Of a stretch of DNA of 64,000 nucleotides, positions 53,840 to 62,062 are shown one piece after another (positions within the stretch are counted from its first letter, which is position 1; each line of letters opens with the position of its first letter). Below the pieces are notes generated by a model. It had not been told where the DNA came from and made no database searches. It worked only from the letters and a program-made list of their open reading frames with translations. Origin of the DNA: Deltaproteobacteria bacterium (GTDB taxonomy: Bacteria; Desulfobacterota; Binatia; UBA9968); the NCBI GenBank assembly GCA_009692615.1, contig SHYW01000009.1, positions 1-64,000 on the forward strand, read 5' to 3'. Both the position numbers and the translations under genes were made by a program.

Positions 53840-55051
53840 ATGCGCAGCGAAACCGAAAGAAAAATGAAACGCTGGCGCGAGCAGCGCTGGATCTTGGATC
53901 AAGTGATTCAAACTCGCGGCATCGACTGGGATCAAGGCCGAACGGGAAAGATTATCCGCAACTGTGGCCCCGGCGTCGAAAAAAACTTAACCGATCTTTG
54001 CAGCAGGATAAAAAAGTTCGTCGACATCCCGCGGGAATTTTCCCTCGCCGCCGCGCGCCGCGAAGAACAAGGGCGCGACGCGGAAGCCGCATGCAAATTG
54101 ACCGAAGCGCGGGATCATTATTATATTGCGTCATGCTTCTACACCAACGCCATGTGGGCGATCTACGAAGACGGCAACACGCTGCGAATTCAATGGCAGG
54201 AGCGCAAACGCGCTTGCTACGACAAATTTATTCAATATGCCGGCCGGCCGATTGAGCGCGTCGAACTGCCCTACGAAGGAAAAAAAATCCAAGCGCTTTT
54301 GCATTTACCGCCCAACCGCAAACCTGACGAGAAAGTTCCCTGCGTCATGTACATCCCCGGCATGGACGGCGTCAAAGAAGATCATCCCGCCGCCGGCGAT
54401 CCGTTCATCGAGCGCGGCTTCGCCTTGCTGTCGGTTGATTGTCCGGGCCAAGGTGAGACCCGTGAAGGTGGCGTCACCTGCACCGCGTCCAACGTCGAGG
54501 CTGCCGGCAAACTTGCCGCTGATTATTTAGTGAAGCGATCAGAGATCGACGCGGACCGTCTCGGCGTCATGGCATCGAGCATGGGATCGTACTGGGCGCC
54601 GCGCGTGGTCGCCGCGGAAAAACGTTTCAAAGCCTGCGCCGTCAGCGGCGTCTGCATGGAACCGGGGCAGTTCGCGATTTTTAATATGTCGTCGCCGACG
54701 TTTAAGTTGAACTACATGTACATGGCCGGTTACGACGACGAAGCGGCCTTCGACGAATTCTGCAAAACCCTCTCCCTCGAAGGAGTGACGGCGAAAATTA
54801 CCTGTCCTTATATGATCGTCGCCGGCGAAGACGACGAGCACTGCGAGATGAAGTTCGTTTACAAGTTGATGGGCGAGGCGCCCGCGCCGAAATTGCTCTA
54901 CGTCTTCGAGGGCGAACGCCACTCGATCCGAAATCCCAAAGCGCGCCCGCTGGTCATCAACTGGTTGATCGACACGCTGCTCGGCAAACCGTTCAAGCCG
55001 GAAATCATCCGCATCGAAACCAGCGGCAAGGAAGTCCATCGGGATTGGTGA
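53840..55051 (+). CDS. Alpha/beta hydrolase with helical N-terminal domain (dihydropseudooxynicotine-hydrolase-like)
   Basis: A 403-residue serine hydrolase. A helical N-terminal part (about residues 1-130) precedes an alpha/beta-hydrolase domain with the nucleophile Ser in MASSMGSYW, an oxyanion region YIPGMDGVKED, an acid in IVAGEDDEH, and the catalytic His in GERHSIRN. The size and the N-terminal domain match 2,6-dihydropseudooxynicotine hydrolase and FrsA/DUF1100-type enzymes, which cut C-C or ester bonds in small carbonyl compounds. AAGGAAAGG precedes the ATG. True substrate unknown. Confidence 0.85.
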   Translation: MRSETERKMKRWREQRWILDQVIQTRGIDWDQGRTGKIIRNCGPGVEKNLTDLCSRIKKFVDIPREFSLAAARREEQGRDAEAACKLTEARDHYYIASCFYTNAMWAIYEDGNTLRIQWQERKRACYDKFIQYAGRPIERVELPYEGKKIQALLHLPPNRKPDEKVPCVMYIPGMDGVKEDHPAAGDPFIERGFALLSVDCPGQGETREGGVTCTASNVEAAGKLAADYLVKRSEIDADRLGVMASSMGSYWAPRVVAAEKRFKACAVSGVCMEPGQFAIFNMSSPTFKLNYMYMAGYDDEAAFDEFCKTLSLEGVTAKITCPYMIVAGEDDEHCEMKFVYKLMGEAPAPKLLYVFEGERHSIRNPKARPLVINWLIDTLLGKPFKPEIIRIETSGKEVHRDW

Positions 55052-55133
55052 ATTTCGTGATCGCGTTCGTGAATCGTGATCGTCCAGAATCCGGCCACGA
55101 GCATGAGCAACGAGCATGAGCAACGAGCAAGAC

Positions 55134-56297
55134 ATGCGAATAGCCTACGGAGAATTGATCGGCGGCGTCAGCGGCGACATGTTTGTCGCGGCGCTGCTCG
55201 ATCTCGGCTTGCCCCTTGCCAAGCTCAGGGCAGAGCTGAAAAAAATCCCGACCCTAAAGTTCGAGCTCAAAGCTTCCAAGAAACTCGTTCACTCCATACG
55301 CGCAACCCAGTTCCAGGTCATCTGTCCGAAACATGAAGCGCCCCGTTCTTGGCAACAGATTCGCGCATTGATCCTGCGCAGCAAGCTGAACAGCGAAGTC
55401 AAAGACATCGGCCTCGCGATCTTTACCAAACTCGCCCAAGCCGAAGCGAAGATCCACGGCGTCGCCGTCGATAAAGTTCACTTCCACGAAGTCGGCGCCA
55501 CCGATTCCATCGTCGACATCATGGCCGTGGCGATTGGCATCAAGGAATTAACCATCGATGCTCTCCACTTCTCGCCCATTCCGCTGGGCCACGGCGTCAC
55601 GCGCTCACAGCATGGCCCATTGCCCGTTCCCGGCCCGGCGACTCTGGAATTGCTCAAAGGACTGCCTACATTTGGCGTCGACATCGAAGGCGAAACCGTC
55701 ACGCCGACAGGCGCGGCGATCATCTGCGCGCTGGGCGAAAAATTTGGCTCACAGCCGAGCATGACGATTGAGAAGATCGGCTACGGCACCGGCCAGAAAG
55801 AATTTTCCAACCGGCCCAATCTGTTTCGCCTCAGCGTCGGCGCAAGCAATGCGAGGTTGCAACACGAAGAGATGTTGGTCATGGAAACCAACATCGACGA
55901 CATGAACCCGCAGTATTACGATCACATTATGGATCGCCTGTTCGCCGCCGGCGCCCGCGATGTTTTCCTCGCGCCGGTGCAAATGAAAAAAAACCGCCCG
56001 GCAACACTGCTCTCGGTGATTTGTGAACCGGCGAAGCGCGACGAACTCGCGGCAATCATCCTACAAGAAACCACCAGCATCGGCGTGCGCTATTATTCAG
56101 TTAACCGGCTGATCCTCAAACGCGAAGCGAAGAAAATCGCCACCCGTTTTGGCGCGGTCATGGTGAAAATCGTCACGCAACCGGACGGTATCCAGCGCGC
56201 CACACCGGAATACGACGACTTGAAGCGCATCGCCGCGGCGAAACATCTCCCGCTCAAAACCATTCACGACGAAGTGATGCGGCAGTTCAAAAAGTAA
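55134..56297 (+). CDS. larC: LarC-type nickel insertion protein (nickel pincer cofactor biosynthesis)
   Basis: A 387-residue LarC. N-terminal RIAYGELIGGVSGDMFVAALLDLG (the GxSGDM signature), central KVHFHEVGATDSIVDI and the C-terminal half with METNIDDMNPQYYDHIMDRLFAAGARDVFLAPVQMKKNRP. LarC inserts nickel into the pyridinium pincer cofactor of lactate racemase-type (LarA) enzymes. In Lactiplantibacillus it is made by a programmed frameshift; here it is one frame. Start is ATG 55134 (natural N-terminus); an ATG at 55116 lies in the upstream repeat. larA, larB and larE are absent from the window. It fits the nickel use implied by nikR at 1361. Confidence 0.9.
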   Translation: MRIAYGELIGGVSGDMFVAALLDLGLPLAKLRAELKKIPTLKFELKASKKLVHSIRATQFQVICPKHEAPRSWQQIRALILRSKLNSEVKDIGLAIFTKLAQAEAKIHGVAVDKVHFHEVGATDSIVDIMAVAIGIKELTIDALHFSPIPLGHGVTRSQHGPLPVPGPATLELLKGLPTFGVDIEGETVTPTGAAIICALGEKFGSQPSMTIEKIGYGTGQKEFSNRPNLFRLSVGASNARLQHEEMLVMETNIDDMNPQYYDHIMDRLFAAGARDVFLAPVQMKKNRPATLLSVICEPAKRDELAAIILQETTSIGVRYYSVNRLILKREAKKIATRFGAVMVKIVTQPDGIQRATPEYDDLKRIAAAKHLPLKTIHDEVMRQFKK

Positions 56298-56302
56298 TTT
56301 CC

Positions 56303-57556
56303 ATGGCCGACGATTCCTCAGCTCAGCCGGATGCGCCGGTTCGGCTCTCGCCCTGGGCTTCTCTCGCTTACCGCGACTACAGTTTACTGTTCGCGCTCTC
56401 GCTGTTCGCGACCACGGCGCAGCAGATGCGCCAGACGCAAAACTTTTATCAGGTCTACGAGATCAGCGGCTCGGCGTTTCAGCTTGGCATGACCGGCGTC
56501 GCTCAAGGTCTGCCAATTTTCGCCTTGGGACTATTCGGCGGCACCCTGGCGGATTTCTTGGACCGTAAGAAACTTATTCTCTACACTGCCTGCGGCAATC
56601 TGCTGGTCGCCGTGCTGCTTGGCTTGCTCACCCATAGCGGCCACATTCAAGTTTGGCATATCCAAGCCGCCACCGCGCTGACTTCGGCACTCAACATTGT
56701 GCTCAATCCGACGCGCATGTCGCTGATCTCCTATCTCGTGCCGCGCTCGCATCTGACCAACGCGGTGTCGCTCAACTCGGCGATCTCCCAAGGCTCGCAC
56801 TTCATCGGTCCCATGCTCGGTGGCTTGAGCTTGGCGTGGATGAGCACGGGCAACGCCTATTTGTTCAACGCGTTATTTTATCTGCCGGCCCTCGCCGCCA
56901 TCCTGCTGCTGACAATTCCCAAAATCGACGCTAGCGCGCGCGAAAAATTTTCCCTCGTCAGTATTTTAAGCGGCGTCAAGTTCTTGTTCTCCGAACCGGT
57001 GGTGTTGGCGATGGTCATGCTCGACTTCATCATCGTCGGCGTCGGTTACTATCGGCCGCTCTTGCCGATCTTCGCCAAGGATATTTTATTCGTCGGCCCC
57101 GCCGGCTTCGGCATGCTCTCCTCCGCTCCCGCCGTCGGCGGCGTTCTCGGCACGCTCACGCTGCTGATGACCCGCGACGTCAAAAGCAAAGGACTGCTCG
57201 CCCTCTGGTCGTTTCTCGCCTACGCCGCCGCGCTCGGCCTCTTCGCAGTGTCGACTAATTTCTGGCTGTCGCTCTTGCTCCTCGGCGCGCTGGGCTTGGC
57301 CAATTCGCTGCAAGCCGTCATGCGCCAAACCAGTTTTCATCTGCTCACGCCGGAACCGGTGCGCGGCCGCGCCTTCGCCGTCTTCGCGATTTTCTCCCAA
57401 GGCGCCAACGGCGTCGGCGCCACCGAAGTAGGCTTCATGGCCGCTCTACTCGGCGCACCAGGCTCCCTGCTCTTCGGCTGCGCCGTCGGCGCTTCGATAA
57501 CATTAGTATGTTGGCTGTCGATCCCAGGACTGCGAAGTTTTGGTAGAGGTAAATAA
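56303..57556 (+). CDS. MFS transporter (EntS/MFS_3-like)
   Basis: A 417-residue twelve-helix transporter of the MFS_3/EntS-like exporter branch: FRDYSLLFALSL-type first helix, then the FGGTLADFLDRKKLIL loop between helices 2 and 3. It starts 5 nt after larC, so the two are co-transcribed. Substrate and direction are unknown. Confidence 0.88.
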   Translation: MADDSSAQPDAPVRLSPWASLAYRDYSLLFALSLFATTAQQMRQTQNFYQVYEISGSAFQLGMTGVAQGLPIFALGLFGGTLADFLDRKKLILYTACGNLLVAVLLGLLTHSGHIQVWHIQAATALTSALNIVLNPTRMSLISYLVPRSHLTNAVSLNSAISQGSHFIGPMLGGLSLAWMSTGNAYLFNALFYLPALAAILLLTIPKIDASAREKFSLVSILSGVKFLFSEPVVLAMVMLDFIIVGVGYYRPLLPIFAKDILFVGPAGFGMLSSAPAVGGVLGTLTLLMTRDVKSKGLLALWSFLAYAAALGLFAVSTNFWLSLLLLGALGLANSLQAVMRQTSFHLLTPEPVRGRAFAVFAIFSQGANGVGATEVGFMAALLGAPGSLLFGCAVGASITLVCWLSIPGLRSFGRGK

Positions 57557-57614
57557 ACCGTCAGACAAACGTCGTGTAGTTTAGAGAAGTTAGTTCACGT
57601 TAGTTTTTCAAACA

Positions 57615-57648
57615 TCCCCCTTTGGAAAAGGGGGACAGAGGGGGATTT
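57615..57648. repeat. REP-like palindrome, left copy
   Basis: TCCCCCTTT-GGA-AAAGGGGG followed by ACAGAGGGGGATTT. A second copy in opposite orientation begins near 57725. Such paired G-rich palindromes between convergent genes are typical of dispersed intergenic repeats. Confidence 0.7.
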
Positions 57649-57724
57649 GCTTGTGCGGTGGAGCGGTGGTCTTCGCAACGGACTGGCTGTCGACTGGAAC
57701 AATGGCGCCAATTGCGAAAATTAA

Positions 57725-57762
57725 AAATCTCCCCTAACCCCTCTTTTTCAAAGAGGGGGACC
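57725..57762. repeat. REP-like palindrome, right copy (inverted)
   Basis: AAATCTCCCCTAACCCCTCTTT-TTC-AAAGAGGGG is the inverted counterpart of the element at 57615; the AAATCYCCC ends face each other. The two together form a stem that may end transcription of both the MFS gene and the convergent solute-binding gene. Confidence 0.7.
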
Positions 57763-57794
57763 GAAAAGATCGCTACTACGCATTCGCATCTCGC

Positions 57795-58757
57795 TCACGG
57801 CAACTTTAATTCCTTCTGCACTTCCCGCAACAGCGACAAGTCGCGCACCTGCGACAGCGCCACCGGCTTCTCCGTGCGCACCGTCGCCTTGCGCGACTCG
57901 ATGGCGAACTCGTAGGTTTTATCGACGGTGCCGCCGTCGAGGCTGAACGACGGCAGGATCGAATCGTAGGAATCCCTGGCGACGTCGGATGTCTGGTTGA
58001 GCCATTTGGCCATGATCGTAATCGTATCTTCGCGCCGCTCGTGCGTAGCGCGCAGCCCGCGCAGCACCGCGCGCAAAACTTTTTTGGTCTCTTCGCGGTT
58101 ATTCTTCAAACGCGTATCGGTAACCGCAACAGCCGAAATCGGACTGCCGATTTTTAAATCCTTCGGCCCGCCGAGATAATTATAACCTTCCCGCGTCAAA
58201 CGGACCGGCCCCGGCGGCACGCTACAGATCGCGTCGACCAAACCTTTTTTGAGCATCTCCGTGCGCACCGGCTCGTCTCCGCCGAGCGTCAAGAATTGAA
58301 TATCTTTGAGATCGATGCCGCGCGCTTGCAGAATCGCTTCCGCCGCCAAATGATCCGAACCGCCGATGCGTTGCGTGCCGATGCGCTTGCCGCGCAGGTC
58401 GGCGAGAGTTTTAATCTCCGGCCGGCCGACGATGCTGTGCAGCGGCTTGTCGGTGAGCACGGCGAGAATCTTGAACGGCAGCCCCTGCATGGCGCCGCCG
58501 ATAATGTTGCCGAAGCTCAAAGTGTAATGCACCTCGCCGCTGATCAGCGCTGGCACCGTCACCTGGCTGCGCATCTGAATCAACAACGGCTCGATATTTT
58601 CGTCTTTGAAAAATCCCTTGGCCACCGCCACCTGGGCCGGTAAGAAAGCGTAGCTGCGGCTGCTGTAGGAAATGACGACCTTGTCCGCCGCCAGTGCGAC
58701 GCCGATCGTGAAGCTGAACATCAGTGTGAACGCAATCGTGAGTTTCTTATGTTTCAT
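57795..58757 (-). CDS. NitT/TauT-type solute-binding protein in the biotin operon
   Basis: A 320-residue SsuA/NMT1-like periplasmic binding protein: signal peptide (MKHKKLTIAFTLMFSFTIGV, cleavage near ALA), then VVISYSSRSYAFLPAQVAVAKGFF, LADLRGKRIGTQRIGGSDHLAAEAILQARG. I set the start at ATG 58757; a longer frame overlaps bioD and lacks sense. It overlaps the bioD stop by 4 nt (ATGA), so it is translationally coupled to bioD. A role in taking up a biotin precursor or related compound is inferred from this position alone. Confidence 0.88.
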   Translation of the reverse strand: MKHKKLTIAFTLMFSFTIGVALAADKVVISYSSRSYAFLPAQVAVAKGFFKDENIEPLLIQMRSQVTVPALISGEVHYTLSFGNIIGGAMQGLPFKILAVLTDKPLHSIVGRPEIKTLADLRGKRIGTQRIGGSDHLAAEAILQARGIDLKDIQFLTLGGDEPVRTEMLKKGLVDAICSVPPGPVRLTREGYNYLGGPKDLKIGSPISAVAVTDTRLKNNREETKKVLRAVLRGLRATHERREDTITIMAKWLNQTSDVARDSYDSILPSFSLDGGTVDKTYEFAIESRKATVRTEKPVALSQVRDLSLLREVQKELKLP

Positions 58758-59470
58758 AATTTTCTCGGCGCCAGGCCGAGCCGGCTGAGATCGAGTTCCT
58801 TTGCCAATCGAGACAAAGTTTCGTGATTGAAAGTTACCGGCTGGCCGACATACGGCAGCTCGCCCAAGCACGGTACGCCGGTCAAACCCGCCAACACTTC
58901 GCGGTTGGTCTGCGCCGCCAGCGAAATCTCGCTCGACAATTGATTGAGCACGTAACCCAGCGGCCGCAAATCTTTGCAGCTCGCATGCTCCAGCGTCAGC
59001 AGCAGATGATTGATGACACCGAGTTTATTCGCCGCAACGACAATCACCGGCAGTTTCGCCACTCGCGCGAAGTCGGCGAAGGTGAAGCTCGGCACGAGCG
59101 GCACCATCAAACCGCCGGCGCCTTCGACAATCGTAATGTCATGCTTGGCGCTCAAGTCCCGGCAAACATCGAGTAAACGATCGACGTCGATCTTCACGCC
59201 GGCGCGCTCCGCCGCGATGCTCGGCGCCAACGGTTCCGGCAAGCGGTAGGGACAAATTACGTCAAGCGGCTCGGCACAGCCCGACGCTTGTTGCAAACGC
59301 CAAGCGTCATCAGGAAATAATTGGCCGTCTTTCTCGACACAGCCGGTTTCCACCGGTTTCATGACGCCGACTTTGTAGCCCTCGGCTTTGAGCAACGCCG
59401 CCAGCGCGCAGCTGAAAAAAGTCTTGCCGACGCCGGTGTCGGTGCCGGTGATGAAAATCGCCTTACCCAT
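58754..59470 (-). CDS. bioD: Dethiobiotin synthetase
   Basis: A 238-residue BioD: P-loop FITGTDTGVGKTFFSCALA at the N-terminus, KPVETGC and VEGAGGLMVPL. It carboxylates 7,8-diaminopelargonate to dethiobiotin. It abuts bioA with a one-base stop/start overlap. Confidence 0.97.
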   Translation of the reverse strand: MGKAIFITGTDTGVGKTFFSCALAALLKAEGYKVGVMKPVETGCVEKDGQLFPDDAWRLQQASGCAEPLDVICPYRLPEPLAPSIAAERAGVKIDVDRLLDVCRDLSAKHDITIVEGAGGLMVPLVPSFTFADFARVAKLPVIVVAANKLGVINHLLLTLEHASCKDLRPLGYVLNQLSSEISLAAQTNREVLAGLTGVPCLGELPYVGQPVTFNHETLSRLAKELDLSRLGLAPRKL

Positions 59471-60828
59471 CAGTTGCCGGTCACCTTTTCAATCGAATCG
59501 TGCACGACATCGAGAAGGATCGCCAGATCGGCCGCGCCGATGCTGAGCGGCGGCATGAGAATAATCACATCGCCCAGGGGCCGGATCATCACGCCGCGCT
59601 GGCGCGCTTCGACAATAACCTTGTGGCCCATGCGCTGCTCCACCGGATAACTTTTACGGCTGGCTTTATCTTCGGCAAGCTCGATGCCGATCATAAAGCC
59701 CCACTGACGCACGTCGCTGACATGATCCATGGGCAAAAACGTGTCGCGCAAACTTTTTTGCAGCGTCGCAATACGCGGCTGCATGTTCTCGACCACGCTC
59801 TCGCGCAGAAAAATTTCCAGATTGGCGATCGCCGCGGCACAGCCAAGCGGATTGCCCGTGTAGGTGTGGCCGTGAAAAAAAGTTTTGAACTCTTTGTACT
59901 CGCCGAGGAACGCCGAGAAAACCTCTTCGCTGGTCAAAGTCGCCGCCAGCGGCAGATAACCACCGGTGATTCCTTTCGCCAAGCAGAGAATGTCCGGCGT
60001 CACGTTCGCATGCTCGCAGGCGAACATCTTTCCCGTGCGGCCGAAGCCAGTGGCGACTTCGTCAAGTATCAAAAGTATCTCATGGCGCCGGCAGATTTCG
60101 CTCACCGCTTTCAAGTAACCTACCGGCTGCGCCCACATGCCGGCGGCGCCTTGCATCAGCGGCTCCATGATCAGCGCGGCTAAATTACTTTTGTTGGCGG
60201 CTAACTTCTCCTCAGCTTCTTTGATCGCCGCCGCCAGGGCGTCCGCTTCGCTCATACCCTTATGATAGCGAAACACATGAGGCGGCGTGATGCGCAGCAC
60301 GGGAAACAGCAAACTCTTATGATAGCGATGAAAAGTTTCTGAATAACCAAGACTCATCGAGCCGACGGTGTCACCGTGGTAGGACTCCGCCAGCGAAGCG
60401 ATCTGCGTGCGCTCGCTCTCACCCTTGAGCTGCCAATACTGCACGGCCATTTTGAGCGCGATCTCCACCGCTGTGGCGCCGCTGTCGGAATAAAAAACTC
60501 GCTGCAATCCTTTGGGCGCGATCTCGATTAATTTTTGCGCCAGCTGAATCCCCGGCACATGGCTCAAACCGAGAAACGTCGAGTGTGACAAGCGATCGAT
60601 CTGCGCCTTGATCGCATCGTCCAACTCTTTTTTCCGATGGCCGTGCACGTTGCACCACAAGGACGACACGCCGTCCAAATATTTGCGCCCGGTATCGTCG
60701 ACCAGATAGTGGCCGTCAGCGCGGCTGATGATCACCGGATCTTCGCCCAACCACTCCTGCATTTGGGTGAACGGATGCCAAAGATAAGTATGGTCCAGCT
60801 GTTTTAACTTGTCGTGGTAGGTTGCCAT
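59470..60828 (-). CDS. bioA: Adenosylmethionine-8-amino-7-oxononanoate aminotransferase
   Basis: A 452-residue class III aminotransferase. LWHPFTQM at the start is the BioA signature; the PLP-binding Lys is in CLAKGITGGYLPLAAT. It converts KAPA to DAPA using SAM as amino donor. It starts 5 nt after bioF. Confidence 0.97.
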   Translation of the reverse strand: MATYHDKLKQLDHTYLWHPFTQMQEWLGEDPVIISRADGHYLVDDTGRKYLDGVSSLWCNVHGHRKKELDDAIKAQIDRLSHSTFLGLSHVPGIQLAQKLIEIAPKGLQRVFYSDSGATAVEIALKMAVQYWQLKGESERTQIASLAESYHGDTVGSMSLGYSETFHRYHKSLLFPVLRITPPHVFRYHKGMSEADALAAAIKEAEEKLAANKSNLAALIMEPLMQGAAGMWAQPVGYLKAVSEICRRHEILLILDEVATGFGRTGKMFACEHANVTPDILCLAKGITGGYLPLAATLTSEEVFSAFLGEYKEFKTFFHGHTYTGNPLGCAAAIANLEIFLRESVVENMQPRIATLQKSLRDTFLPMDHVSDVRQWGFMIGIELAEDKASRKSYPVEQRMGHKVIVEARQRGVMIRPLGDVIILMPPLSIGAADLAILLDVVHDSIEKVTGN

Positions 60829-60833
60829 GATAG

Positions 60834-61988
60834 TTATTTAACGTCCTTAAACGCACGTAACGCGCGGTCGATTTGCTCGTCCGTATGCGTCGCCATCAAA
60901 GTAATTCGCAAGCGCGCCGTGCCCGGCGGCACCGTCGGCGGACGAATGCCTTGGGCGAACACGCCGTGTTCGAGCAACCGCGCGGAAAGCGCCATACATT
61001 TTTTCGCATCGCCGACCAGCAGCGGCAAGATCGGACTATTGCTCGGGCCGAGTTCGAATCCTAATTTAGTTAATCCGCCGTTGATTCGTCGGCAATTTAC
61101 CGACAGAGTTTCGCGCCGCTGCGGTTCCTGCTTAACCAAATCGAGCGCCGCCAGCGCCATCGCCATCACCGCCGGCGGCAAGGCAGTAGTGAAAATGAAA
61201 CTGCGGCAGCGATTGATCAGCAAATCGCGCAAGCCGCTGCTGCCGGCGACGTAAGCGCCGAAGCCGCCCAGCGCTTTGCCCAAGGTGCCCATCTGCACGG
61301 TCACGCGCTCGGTCAAACCCAACTTCGCGACCACGCCCGCGCCATTAGAACCATAAATTCCGGTCGCGTGGGCCTCGTCGACCATGACCATGGCACCGAA
61401 TTTTTCTGCGAGCTCGACGATGGAGGTGAGCGGCGCTTCATCGCCGTCCATGCTGAAGATCGATTCGGTGACGATCAACTTGCGCACGCCGCTTGGCGCT
61501 GATTGTAGTTGCGACGCTAGGTGATCGACATCGCAATGCGCGAAAACTTGCGTCGTCGCCCGCGACAAGCGGCAGCCGTCGATGATGCTGGCGTGATTGA
61601 GCGCGTCGCTGAAAATCACATCGCCCTCGCCCGCCAGCGTGGCGAGAAGTCCCGTGTTGGCTTGAAAGCCGGAGTTGAACACCAGCGCCGCCTCGGCATT
61701 TTTAAACTGTGCGAGCCGGGTTTCCAGTTCTTCGTGCAGCGTCATGTTGCCGGAAATCAGCCGTGACGCGCCGGAGCCGCAGCCGTAGCGATCGATGGCC
61801 GCCTTCGCCGCGGCGGCTAACGCCGGATGATTGGCGATGCCGAGATAATTGTTCGAGGAAAAATTGATCACCTCGCGCCCGTCGAGCGTCAGTGTCGAAT
61901 CCTGAGCGCCGTCGACGCGGCGCAATTGGCGGTAAAGCCCGGCGTCTTTCAAGCGCTGCAATTCTGTTTCGATGAATCCGGCCGACAT
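60834..61988 (-). CDS. bioF: 8-amino-7-oxononanoate synthase
   Basis: A 384-residue alpha-oxoamine synthase: FSSNNYLGIANHP, GSGASRLISGNMTLHEELE, and the PLP Lys in GTLGKALGGFGAY. It condenses pimeloyl-thioester with alanine. First gene of bioF-bioA-bioD-SBP; bioB, bioC and bioH are not in the window. It diverges from radA across 74 nt, in which I see no clear BirA box. Confidence 0.96.
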   Translation of the reverse strand: MSAGFIETELQRLKDAGLYRQLRRVDGAQDSTLTLDGREVINFSSNNYLGIANHPALAAAAKAAIDRYGCGSGASRLISGNMTLHEELETRLAQFKNAEAALVFNSGFQANTGLLATLAGEGDVIFSDALNHASIIDGCRLSRATTQVFAHCDVDHLASQLQSAPSGVRKLIVTESIFSMDGDEAPLTSIVELAEKFGAMVMVDEAHATGIYGSNGAGVVAKLGLTERVTVQMGTLGKALGGFGAYVAGSSGLRDLLINRCRSFIFTTALPPAVMAMALAALDLVKQEPQRRETLSVNCRRINGGLTKLGFELGPSNSPILPLLVGDAKKCMALSARLLEHGVFAQGIRPPTVPPGTARLRITLMATHTDEQIDRALRAFKDVK

Positions 61989-62062
61989 TGGCCTGGAATT
62001 ATTACATCAACGGCGCAATTATCAACCTAGCGATGGCCACACCTTTCCTGCTATAAAAAACC

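Noticed and set aside
55116-55133. larC start at 55116
   Set aside because: The six residues it would add come from the reiterated GAGCAACGAGCATGAGCAAC repeat; the LarC N-terminus is natural from 55134.
61989-62062. BirA operator between bioF and radA
   Set aside because: I looked for a TTGTAAACC-type palindrome and found only AT-rich sequence without the required symmetry.
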